This document shows positions 25,867-34,372 of a DNA stretch of 64,000 bases, piece by piece. This stretch comes from Chitinophagaceae bacterium (GTDB lineage: Bacteria; Bacteroidota; Bacteroidia; Chitinophagales; Chitinophagaceae). The position numbers and the translations under genes are program-made. Below the pieces are notes generated by a model that had not been told where the DNA came from, ran no database searches, and worked only from the letters and a program-made list of their open reading frames with translations. Within the stretch, counting starts at the first letter, position 1, and each line of letters begins with the position of its first letter. The stretch lies in contig JADKJX010000001.1 in the NCBI GenBank assembly GCA_016720775.1, positions 124,001-188,000 of the forward strand. The letters are read 5' to 3'.

Positions 25867-25869
25867 CAA

Positions 25870-25899
25870 TTCTTAATTTATAATTCTGAATTCTTAATT
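25870..25899. repeat. TTCTTAATT element, intergenic copy
   Basis: Near-copy (26 of 30) of the element inside mnmH, located between the rho stop and its terminator. Confidence 0.6.
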
Positions 25900-25901
25900 A
25901 T

Positions 25902-27479
25902 TTATCCGTTCATGCTTGTAAGAAACTCTGCATTGTCTTTTGTTCCTTTCATATTCTTCAGCAGCAGGTTGATGGCTTCTTCGCTGTTCATATCTGCCAT
26001 GTGCTTACGCAATACCCACATGCGTTGGAAGGTATCTTTATCGAGCAACAGATCGTCACGCCTTGTAGAAGACGCCACAATATCAATGGCAGGATAGATC
26101 CGCCTGTTGGATAGTTTGCGGTCGAGCTGCAGTTCCATGTTGCCTGTTCCTTTGAATTCTTCAAAGATCACTTCGTCCATTTTGCTGCCGGTATCAACCA
26201 GCGCCGTGGCCAGTATTGTTAATGATCCGCCGTTCTCTATTTTACGTGCTGCCCCGAAGAATTGTTTTGGTTTCTGCATGGCATTCGCTTCCACACCACC
26301 ACTTAATACTTTACCGCTTGAAGGTGCAACCGTATTATGTGCTCTTGCCAAACGGGTGATGGAGTCTAATAATATTACTACATCGTGTCCGCATTCCACC
26401 AAACGCTTTGCTTTTTGCAAAGCCATCGTACTTACCCGTACATGTTTCTCTGCAGGTTCATCAAAGGTGGATGCAATTACTTCGGCCTTTACGCTTCGTT
26501 CCATATCGGTAACATCCTCGGGTCTTTCATCTACCAGAACCACCATCAGGTAACACTCGGGATGATTTTCGGCAATGGCGTTGGCCACTTCTTTCAGCAA
26601 CATCGTCTTACCCGTTTTTGGCTGGGCAACGATCAATCCACGCTGGCCTTTACCAATGGGTGTGAACAGGTCCATGATACGGGTGCTGTAATTATCCGCA
26701 CGGGTACACAGGTCTAGTTTTTCAAAAGGGAACAGTGGGGTGAGGTAATCGAATGGAACCCGGTCTCTCACTTCTTCCGGAGATTTCCCGTTGATGGTTT
26801 CCACTTTCAGTAAAGCAAAATATTTTTCTCCTTCTTTTGGCGGACGAACACTTCCATAAACCGTGTCCCCTGTTTTTATGCCAAAGAGTTTTATCTGGCT
26901 GGGAGAAACATAAATGTCGTCGGGAGATGATAAATAATTATAATCGCTGCTTCTTAAAAATCCGTAGCCATCGGGCATCATTTCTAAAACACCTTCGCCC
27001 AGTATCACGCCGTCAAATTCAATATTGAATGCCTGCTGATCCCTGCGTTGATTAAATTGTTTTGCCGGAGGTTGTGCTGCATCTTCTTCACCCAGGTCTT
27101 CTTCGGGCGCCTGCACGTCTTCTTCCTGCAGCATCTGCGCTATAGCGGGGGGTATGGTGCTTTGTTCATCTGTTATAGGCATTAATTCCACTTCCTCATT
27201 TTCTGCTGCTTTCTTTACAGGTTTTTTTTCCGGTTCGGGTTTTTTGTGCTTTGTAAAAGCTGCTTCAGCTTCCGTTTCGGATGCGGTGGGTTTAATGATG
27301 CGCTTGCGCTTTGGCTTGTCGTCTTTCTTTTTTTCGGTGCTCATGTTTGATTGGTTTTCCAGGATCTTATTGATGAGGTCCTGTTTTACTAGTTTTTTTG
27401 CGTTGGGAATATCAAATTGCTCTGCAATATCAAGCAACTCAGGAACGAGCAGGTCGTTCAGTTGTGAAATGTCGTACAT
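25902..27479 (-). CDS. rho: Transcription termination factor Rho
   Basis: 525 aa. N-terminal Rho_N helix-extended-loop (ELLDIAEQFDIPNAKKLVKQDLINKIL), then an unstructured charged insert of about 110 residues (KKKDDKPKRKRIIKP, PEPEKKPVKKAAENEE) typical of Bacteroidota Rho. Next is the cold-shock-like RNA-binding domain (GYGFLRSSDYNYLSSPDDIYVSPSQI), then the ATPase with IVAQPKTGKTMLLKEVANAI (P-loop) and VVILLDSITRLARAHN. Rho is the ATP-driven RNA translocase that ends transcription. A canonical promoter lies 130 bases upstream, leaving a long untranslated leader that could serve autoregulation. Confidence 0.97.
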   Translation of the reverse strand: MYDISQLNDLLVPELLDIAEQFDIPNAKKLVKQDLINKILENQSNMSTEKKKDDKPKRKRIIKPTASETEAEAAFTKHKKPEPEKKPVKKAAENEEVELMPITDEQSTIPPAIAQMLQEEDVQAPEEDLGEEDAAQPPAKQFNQRRDQQAFNIEFDGVILGEGVLEMMPDGYGFLRSSDYNYLSSPDDIYVSPSQIKLFGIKTGDTVYGSVRPPKEGEKYFALLKVETINGKSPEEVRDRVPFDYLTPLFPFEKLDLCTRADNYSTRIMDLFTPIGKGQRGLIVAQPKTGKTMLLKEVANAIAENHPECYLMVVLVDERPEDVTDMERSVKAEVIASTFDEPAEKHVRVSTMALQKAKRLVECGHDVVILLDSITRLARAHNTVAPSSGKVLSGGVEANAMQKPKQFFGAARKIENGGSLTILATALVDTGSKMDEVIFEEFKGTGNMELQLDRKLSNRRIYPAIDIVASSTRRDDLLLDKDTFQRMWVLRKHMADMNSEEAINLLLKNMKGTKDNAEFLTSMNG

Positions 27480-27610
27480 AAATAATGAAAAATGATTTTC
27501 TTCAAAAATCCCGTCTTAAAATCTGAAATAGTGATTGAGAATTTATATTGATAGAACCTGACTTCCTGATAAAGAGAATGATTGGATAAACTTATCAGCC
27601 TGTTCTGGCT

Positions 27611-27640
27611 CAAAAGTAGGGCTTTTTTTATAAAATGCAA
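27611..27640 (-). promoter_or_regulatory. Canonical Bacteroidota promoter of rho
   Basis: Minus strand: TTG (27638-27640), exactly 19 bases, TACTTTTG (27611-27618). Transcription should start near 27604, giving a leader of about 125 bases that contains a weak CTGATAA/TTATCAG inverted repeat at 27566-27598. Confidence 0.75.
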
Positions 27641-27743
27641 TTTTTTTGGGGGATAGATACACCGAGGGCACTGATTTGGGCGGAGTTTGACTCATTTGAT
27701 CTGTGCAGACCTGTTTTCATCCGTGTCATCAGCGTTTCTATCT

Positions 27744-27751
27744 TATCTTTG
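27744..27751 (+). promoter_or_regulatory. -7 element for asnS
   Basis: TATCTTTG, 19 bases before the ATG at 27771. It supports this start over the ORF's first ATG at 27687, which precedes the promoter. Confidence 0.55.
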
Positions 27752-27770
27752 TCCCCCAATTTATTTTTAT

Positions 27771-29225
27771 ATGTTCAATAACAGAACCCGGATCAAAGAA
27801 CTGCTGGCCAGCGAAAAAGCTAACTACGAAACAACCGTGATGGGATGGGTACGCACCTTCCGCAACAACCAGTTTATTGCCCTCAACGACGGCAGTACTA
27901 ATAATAACATCCAGGTGGTGGCCGAACTGGGCAAGTTTGATGAAGCCATATTGAAAAGAATAACCACCGGTGCCTGTATCAAAGCTACCGGCGAGATCAT
28001 TCTCTCTTTAGGCAAAGGACAGAAAGTAGAGTTAAAAGCAACATCCATAGAAATACTCGGCGACAGTGATGCAGAAAAATTTCCGCTGCAGCCTAAAAAG
28101 CACAGCCTGGAATTTTTGCGTGAAATTGCTCACCTGCGTTTTCGCACCAATACATTTGGCGCCGTGTTCAGGGTAAGGCATGCGTTGGCTTTTGCCGTAC
28201 ATGATTTTTTTAATAAGAAGAATTTTGTTTACCTGCACACGCCCATTATCACTGCCAGTGATGCAGAAGGTGCCGGGGAAATGTTTCGTGTAACAACCCT
28301 GCCCATTGATGGCACGGCTCCAAAAAATGATGACGGTTCTATAAACTTCAAAGAAGATTTTTTTGGCCGCAGCACCAACCTTACTGTAAGCGGACAATTA
28401 GAAGGCGAACTTGCTGCCATGGCATTCAGTGATATTTATACATTCGGACCAACCTTCCGTGCAGAAAATTCAAACACCACCCGGCATCTTGCCGAGTTCT
28501 GGATGATAGAGCCCGAGATGGCTTTCCATGACCTGGAAGACAATGCAAATCTTGCAGAAGAATTCATCAAGTACATTATCAAGTATGCGATGGACAACAA
28601 CAAAGAGGACCTGGAATTTTTAGCACAGCGGCTGGAAGAAGAAGAAAAACAAAAGCCACAGAACGAACGAAGTGAACTGGGGCTGATGGATAAGCTGAAT
28701 TTTGTAGTGAACAACAGTTTTGAGCGCATCACTTATACAGAAGCAATTGAAATTTTAAAAGAAAGCAATCACAACAAGAAAAAGAAGTTTCAATATTTAG
28801 TAGAGGGCTGGGGTATCGACCTGCAAAGCGAACACGAACGTTACCTGGTTGAAAAACATTTTAAGAAGCCTGTTATTCTTACGAACTATCCTGCTGCCAT
28901 TAAAGCATTTTACATGCGCCAGGACGATAACTGCGAACCCGGAAGGCAAACTGTTGCGGCAATGGATATCCTTGCTCCCGGCATTGGCGAAATTGTTGGC
29001 GGCAGCCAGCGTGAAGAACGCATGGACAAACTCACCAAACGAATGGAAGAGATGCACATCCCTGCCGAAGAATTATGGTGGTACCTGGATACAAGACGGT
29101 TTGGCGCTTGTCCGCATGCGGGCTTTGGGCTTGGTTTTGAAAGGCTCGTGCAATTTGTAACCGGCATGGGAAATATCCGGGATGTGATCCCTTTTCCGAG
29201 ATATCCCAAGAGTGCGGAATTTTAA
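27771..29225 (+). CDS. asnS: Asparaginyl-tRNA synthetase
   Basis: 484 aa from MFNNRTRIKELL. N-terminal OB-fold anticodon-binding domain (VMGWVRTFRNNQFIALNDGSTNNNIQVV), then the class II core: motif 2 TFGPTFRAENSNTTRHLAEFWMIEPE and motif 3 GFGLGFERLVQFVTGMGNIRDVIPFPR. The sequence TRHLAEFWMIEPE and FPRYPKSAEF are characteristic of AsnRS rather than AspRS. An insertion between motifs 2 and 3 (EEEEKQKPQNERSELG) is common in this group. It charges tRNA-Asn in the cytoplasm. Confidence 0.97.
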   Translation: MFNNRTRIKELLASEKANYETTVMGWVRTFRNNQFIALNDGSTNNNIQVVAELGKFDEAILKRITTGACIKATGEIILSLGKGQKVELKATSIEILGDSDAEKFPLQPKKHSLEFLREIAHLRFRTNTFGAVFRVRHALAFAVHDFFNKKNFVYLHTPIITASDAEGAGEMFRVTTLPIDGTAPKNDDGSINFKEDFFGRSTNLTVSGQLEGELAAMAFSDIYTFGPTFRAENSNTTRHLAEFWMIEPEMAFHDLEDNANLAEEFIKYIIKYAMDNNKEDLEFLAQRLEEEEKQKPQNERSELGLMDKLNFVVNNSFERITYTEAIEILKESNHNKKKKFQYLVEGWGIDLQSEHERYLVEKHFKKPVILTNYPAAIKAFYMRQDDNCEPGRQTVAAMDILAPGIGEIVGGSQREERMDKLTKRMEEMHIPAEELWWYLDTRRFGACPHAGFGLGFERLVQFVTGMGNIRDVIPFPRYPKSAEF

Positions 29226-29239
29226 TAACGAATTAGAGG

Positions 29240-29268
29240 ACCGAAGTTTTATCGCTTCGGTTTTTTTA
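29240..29268 (+). terminator. Terminator of asnS
   Basis: ACCGAAG and CTTCGGT form a 7-base stem with an 8-base loop followed by seven T residues. Its end coincides with the stop codon of convergent nhaD. A nearly identical hairpin follows dnaN. Confidence 0.85.
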
Positions 29269-30549
29269 TGTTGCCAGGTAATGCTGCAACATAAATACCG
29301 CTGCCCCGGCAAAGTAACCGGCAATGGCTAACCAGCTTATCTTTTTAATGTACCAGAAAAATTCGATCTTTTCTAAACCCATGGCGGCAACACCGGCAGC
29401 CGAGCCGATGATAAGAACACTTCCGCCGGTTCCGGAACAATAGGCAAGAAACTCCCAGAAAAAATGGCCCGTGGGATACTGATCCAGCGAATACATTCCC
29501 TGCACAGCAGCAACAAGCGGCACATTATCTACAATAGCCGACAGCAAACCAATGCTGAGCGTAATAACAGTGATGTTGCCGATTTTTTCATTCATGGCAA
29601 CAGCCAGGCTGTTCAATACGCCGGTTGCCTGCAAAGCACCAATACTTAATAATATACCCAGGAAAAATAAAATACTTGGTGTATCAATTTTACGCAGTGC
29701 ATGATTCACAGAAAAAAGCCCTTTCTCTTCTTCATCTCTTCCGCTGTGGATCAATTCGGTAATGATCCACATCACACCCAGCCCAAATAATATTCCCATA
29801 TAAGGCGGTAAATGGGTGAGGGTTTTAAAAACCGGTACAAACAACAGGCTGCAAATACCTACACCAAATACCAGGTTTCTTTCAAACGCATTGTTATTAA
29901 AATTAACGCCGGGCTGATCTGCATCTGCCGGCCGTTTTACTTCGCCTTTCATTTTCCGGCTTATTAATACAGCAGGTATCAGCATACTCGCCAGGCTTGG
30001 TAAAAAGGTTTGAATGATGATGGAGCCTGCCGTTATCTGTCCGCCTATCCACAGCATGGTGGTGGTTACATCCCCGATCGGCGACCAGGCGCCCCCCGCA
30101 TTTGCTGCTATTACCACCAATGCCGTAAACAGCATGCGATCTTCCTTATCGGCAATTATTTTCCGCAGCAGCGATACCAATACAATGGTTGTGGTAAGAT
30201 TATCGAGTACTGCCGAAAGAAAAAAAGTAACGAAGGCAATAAGCCAGACCAGTTTTTTTTTGTTGGTTGTTTTGATGCGGCTTGTGATAATATAAAAGCC
30301 ATCGTGTGCATCAATGAGTTCTACGATCGTCATGGCACCCATGAGGAAAAATAAAATGCCCGATATGTCGCCAAGATGAGTGGTAAGACGTTCTGCAGCC
30401 GCATGACCGTTGCCGGAAAGCAGGGCATACAAGGACCAGCATAGCGCTGCTGTTACCAATGCCGTAGCCGCTTTGTTGATCTTTACCGGGTGTTCCAGTG
30501 CAATGGCTGCATAGCCCAGGATGAATATTATGCAAATGGCTGTAACCAT
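29266..30549 (-). CDS. nhaD: NhaD-type Na+/H+ antiporter
   Basis: 427 aa with about 12 hydrophobic segments. The IT-superfamily core is recognisable: FFLMGAMTIVELIDAHDGFYI, FFLSAVLDNLTTTIVLVSLLRK and IAANAGGAWSPIGDVTTTMLWIGGQI, and in the second half IVDNVPLVAAVQGMY. These asparagine and aspartate motifs are typical of NhaD and related ArsB/NhaD permeases. It exports sodium in exchange for protons at the inner membrane. Monocistronic and convergent with asnS. Confidence 0.9.
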   Translation of the reverse strand: MVTAICIIFILGYAAIALEHPVKINKAATALVTAALCWSLYALLSGNGHAAAERLTTHLGDISGILFFLMGAMTIVELIDAHDGFYIITSRIKTTNKKKLVWLIAFVTFFLSAVLDNLTTTIVLVSLLRKIIADKEDRMLFTALVVIAANAGGAWSPIGDVTTTMLWIGGQITAGSIIIQTFLPSLASMLIPAVLISRKMKGEVKRPADADQPGVNFNNNAFERNLVFGVGICSLLFVPVFKTLTHLPPYMGILFGLGVMWIITELIHSGRDEEEKGLFSVNHALRKIDTPSILFFLGILLSIGALQATGVLNSLAVAMNEKIGNITVITLSIGLLSAIVDNVPLVAAVQGMYSLDQYPTGHFFWEFLAYCSGTGGSVLIIGSAAGVAAMGLEKIEFFWYIKKISWLAIAGYFAGAAVFMLQHYLAT

Positions 30550-30643
30550 ATATTTTTATCCAATTGTCACGTTAAAATAAGTCTATTCTTTTAAAGCGAA
30601 AAACAGAAACGCTGATCGGTAGCGATTCGTGTCATCCGTGTTT

Positions 30644-31726
30644 CTATTTTCTTAATCCCTTATTCATTTCTTCAACTAGTCCGTTTTCTTTCAGGTCCTG
30701 CGCCAACTCCCAGAACATAATGCCGCCTAATTTTTTCTTCCGGATAAATTTTGTTTTTTCTTTTATGGAACGGTTGTCATCAAAGGTTGCAAAGAGTTGC
30801 CGGGCCTCGTTATATTGATACGGTGCTTTTGCTTTTTTATCCCAGTAATATTTATACCCCGACGTATCACTGAAGTAATTTGTAAAATCAAAAAAGGCAA
30901 CACCCTGTTTAAATTTTCCGGGTTGGTACAAGCCATGGTTTGTGTCCGGCACATTTTCCCAAACCCTCGCATACATGGCAGCGCCGATGATAAGTTTGTT
31001 TGCCGGCGTTTTTTTATCCAGCAACCAGTTCACCGCTTTTGCGGCCGACTCCTGCCCGGGCACATAATCCTGCAGTGGCGTGTGATGCCCTGTTACCGTG
31101 GCATAACCACCTACCAGGTCATAGCTCATCAGGTTTACAAAATCAACAAAAGGCATTACGGCATCCCAGTCAACGGAACGTTCCAGGTATCTTTCAAAAC
31201 TGCCCGCTGCAAAACTCAACAGGTAATCGTTTCCCAGTTCCTGGCGCAACGCTTTGATGAGTTGAGTGAAATTATTTTTATCGGTGCTATCGAATTTATG
31301 GCCGGGGTAGCCTTCAATAGCCGGGTATTCCCAATCAAGGTCAAGCCCATCAATACCGTATTGTTTAAATAACGCTGCTGTTGTCCTGGCAAAGTTCTGC
31401 CTGTGTACAGTGTCTGCAAAAAGATCGCTGCAAAAAGAGCAACCGCTCCAGCCTCCGATAGATACCATGACCTTTAACTGCGGATGCATTTGTTTTAGTG
31501 CAACCAGTTGCCGCACGGTATTTTCCTGTGTACTGTCCCGGAATGTAAGTGTGTCGTTCTGTACTTTTAAAAAACTGTAAATAATATGCGTGAGTTTATC
31601 AAGGGGGTATTGTTTGATGGTTGCTGCATTACCGGTGGCATAGGCAATGATCTTATAGGATGCTTTGTATTGAGCAGAGAGCGAAAAGAAGAAAAGGAGA
31701 AAAAAGAAAAGCAGGCTTTTTTTCAT
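30644..31726 (-). CDS. Exported GH18 family glycosidase (chitinase-like)
   Basis: 360 aa from the ATG that starts a signal peptide (MKKSLLFFFLLFFFSLSAQ). Barrel features: IIAYATGNAATIKQYPLDKLTHIIYSFLKV, MVSIGGWSGCS, and the catalytic DGLDLDWEYP with the proton-donor Glu (DxxDxDxE complete). Later VNLMSYDLVGGY and GGIMFWELAQDL match strands 6 and 8. It should hydrolyse beta-1,4-linked N-acetylglucosamine chains or act as an endo-glycosidase on glycans. No carbohydrate-binding domain. Divergent from the GH95 gene. Confidence 0.9.
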   Translation of the reverse strand: MKKSLLFFFLLFFFSLSAQYKASYKIIAYATGNAATIKQYPLDKLTHIIYSFLKVQNDTLTFRDSTQENTVRQLVALKQMHPQLKVMVSIGGWSGCSFCSDLFADTVHRQNFARTTAALFKQYGIDGLDLDWEYPAIEGYPGHKFDSTDKNNFTQLIKALRQELGNDYLLSFAAGSFERYLERSVDWDAVMPFVDFVNLMSYDLVGGYATVTGHHTPLQDYVPGQESAAKAVNWLLDKKTPANKLIIGAAMYARVWENVPDTNHGLYQPGKFKQGVAFFDFTNYFSDTSGYKYYWDKKAKAPYQYNEARQLFATFDDNRSIKEKTKFIRKKKLGGIMFWELAQDLKENGLVEEMNKGLRK

Positions 31727-31787
31727 GGGGGGAAGGTAAAAAATCTTTAACGAAGAAATTGCCTGCTCTTTCAATGGTAGTTTGCAG

Positions 31788-31795
31788 CAAAAGTA
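31788..31795 (-). promoter_or_regulatory. -7 element for the GH18 gene
   Basis: TACTTTTG on the minus strand, 61 bases before the GH18 ATG. A near-consensus TATCTTTA at 31814-31821 faces the GH95 gene. Confidence 0.4.
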
Positions 31796-31881
31796 AACCC
31801 TCAAATATTTTGCTATCTTTAAAGAGGCAACCGGCCGATTACTTTCTTTTGCCTTTTGTTTATTTTTAACCAGTATTCAGC

Positions 31882-34337
31882 ATGAAATATTTCTCCTTCC
31901 TTTTACTACCCATATTTTTACTTACAACCGCAACCCTTATTGCACAGGCAAATGATGTTCCGGGAAAAGTAAACGGAAAAATATTTAACCCGGCTACCTT
32001 ACTATGGTATACTGCTCCTGCAAACAAATGGGACGAGGCCCTGCCTGTTGGGAATGGGCGACTGGGTGCCATGGTGTTTGGAAAGAATGGGGAAGAACGG
32101 ATTCAGTTAAATGAAGAAACATACTGGTCGGGCGGGCCTTATTCAACCGTTGTAAAAGGTGGTTATAAAGTATTGCCCGAAATTCAAAAACTGGTTTTTG
32201 AAGAAAAATATTTAGCGGCCCATAATTTATTCGGCCGCAATTTAATGGGCTACCCGGTTGAACAAATGAAATACCAATGCCTGGCCAACCTGCATTTGTT
32301 TTTAAAAATCAGGATAGTGTTACAGATTATAAAAGATGGCTTGACCTGGAGAATGGCGTTTCAGGGGTTTCATACACAGCGGGGGGCATAACTTACCAGC
32401 GGGAAGTGTTTGCATCGGCACCCGACCAGGTAATTGTTGTTCGTATTACAGCCAGTAAACCAGGCAGCATTTCTTTTACAGCTAACCTTCGGGGAGAAAG
32501 AAATCAAACACATTCCAATTATGCAACCGATTATTTCAGGATGGATCCTTATGGAAATGACGGGTTGATCCTCACCGGTAAATCGGCCGACTATATGGGC
32601 ATTGAAGGAAAGTTGAGATATGAAGCAAGGATAAAGGCAGCACCGGAAGGAGGCAGCATGAAAACAGATGATGTGAACCTCATTATAGAAAATGCAAATT
32701 CGGTAACCCTCTATTTTGCAGCAGCTACCAATTTTGTGAATTACAAAGATGTGAGTGCAGATCAGCATCAAAGAGTAACAGATTATTTTAAAGCTATTGA
32801 AAATAAAAATTATAAAACGATCCTTGAATCTGCTGTAGCTGATTATAAAAAATATTTTGACCGGGTATCGTTGCAATTATCCAGTACTGCCAATTCTTTT
32901 TTACCGACACCCGAACGGGTGAAAAAAATTCAAACAGAACCTGACCCTTCCATGGCTGCATTGAGTTATCAATTTGGCAGGTACCTGATGATCAGTTCTT
33001 CCAGGCCAGGTACCGAGCCCGCTAACCTGCAGGGCATCTGGAACGACAATATGAATCCAGCCTGGGATTCAAAATATACCACCAACATCAATACGGAAAT
33101 GAATTACTGGCCGGTGGAGAGTGGCAATCTTTCTGAATGTGCCGAACCCCTGGTAAGAATGATAAAAGAATTAACTGACCAGGGTTCGCAGGTAGCCCGT
33201 GAACATTATGGTGCAAGAGGATGGGTGTTTCATCAGAATACAGATTTATGGCGGGTAGCAGCACCGATGGATGGCCCCACCTGGGGAACTTTTACGGTTG
33301 GTGGTGCCTGGCTCTGCACACATATATGGGAGCATTATGAATATACCAGGGATAAAGATTTTTTGAAAGAAACTTATCCTTTAATAGAAGGTTCGGTACA
33401 ATTCTTTATGGATTTTTTAGTGCCGCACCCGAATGGAAAATGGCTGGTCACCAATCCTTCCACCTCGCCTGAAAATTTTCCGGATGGTGGTGGCAACAAA
33501 CCTTATTTTGATGAAGTAACAGCCGGATTCAGGGAAGGCACTACCATTTGTGCAGGATCTTCGATCGATATGCAGATTCTGTACGACCTCTTTGGTTATT
33601 ATATTGAAGCGTCAGAAATTTTAGGGAAGGAGGATGTTTTTGTTCAACAGGTTAAAACAGCCCGTGAAAAATTAGTGCCACCGCAAATTGGTAAAGATGG
33701 CTCCTTACAGGAATGGGCCGATGACTGGAAATCATTAGAAAAAAACCATCGTCATTTTTCACACATGTATGGTTTATACCCGGGTAAGGTATTGTACGAA
33801 AAAAGAACTCCGGCATTGATCGAGGCCTATAAAAAAGTGTTGGAAGAACGGGGAGATGCCTCCACCGGTTTTTCAAGAGCATGGAAGATGGCCTTATGGG
33901 CAAGACTGGGAGATGGAAACCGTTCCAATAAGATTTACAAAGGGTACCTGAAAGAGCAATGCTGTGTTTCCATGTTTGCGCTATGTGGCAGATCACTCCA
34001 GGTTGACGGCTCCTTTGGCGTTACCGCTGCAGTTACTGAAATGTTGATGCAATCGCATGACGGATTCATAAAATTATTGCCGGCATTGCCGGATGAATGG
34101 AGTGATGGAGAATTTAAAGGCCTTTGTGCAAGAGGCGGTTTTGAACTGGATTTTGCCTGGAAAAATAAACAGGTAACACAATTGAAAATTTTATCAAAAG
34201 CCGGTGAGCCTTGCAGGATTGAATTTAAAACAGGCATGAAGATCAGCAGCAATGGTAAAGTTGTTTCCTTCAAAAAAACACCCGATAACAAAATCGAATT
34301 TAAAACAGGTAAAGGCGCTGTTTACCTGATCGAATGA
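31882..34337 (+). pseudogene. Exported GH95 alpha-L-fucosidase, frameshifted
   Basis: The reading frame begins with signal peptide MKYFSFLLLPIFLLTTATLIAQ and the GH95 N-domain (LLWYTAPANKWDEALPVGNG, QLNEETYWSGGP). After VEQMKYQCLANLHLF the continuation (FKNQDSVTDYKRWLDLENGV) is in the next frame. One base is missing in the T5/A5 run at 32299-32308. The second part holds the (alpha/alpha)6 barrel: NLQGIWNDNMNPAWDSKYTTNINTEMNYW with the catalytic-site Asn residues, and QVDGSFGVTAAVTEML with the conserved Asp. Together about 818 codons, the normal family length. It removes alpha-linked fucose (or L-galactose) from glycans. Probably intact in the real genome. Confidence 0.8.
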
Positions 34338-34372
34338 TTATAACTGATATTTTTAAAAATAAAATCTGCAAT

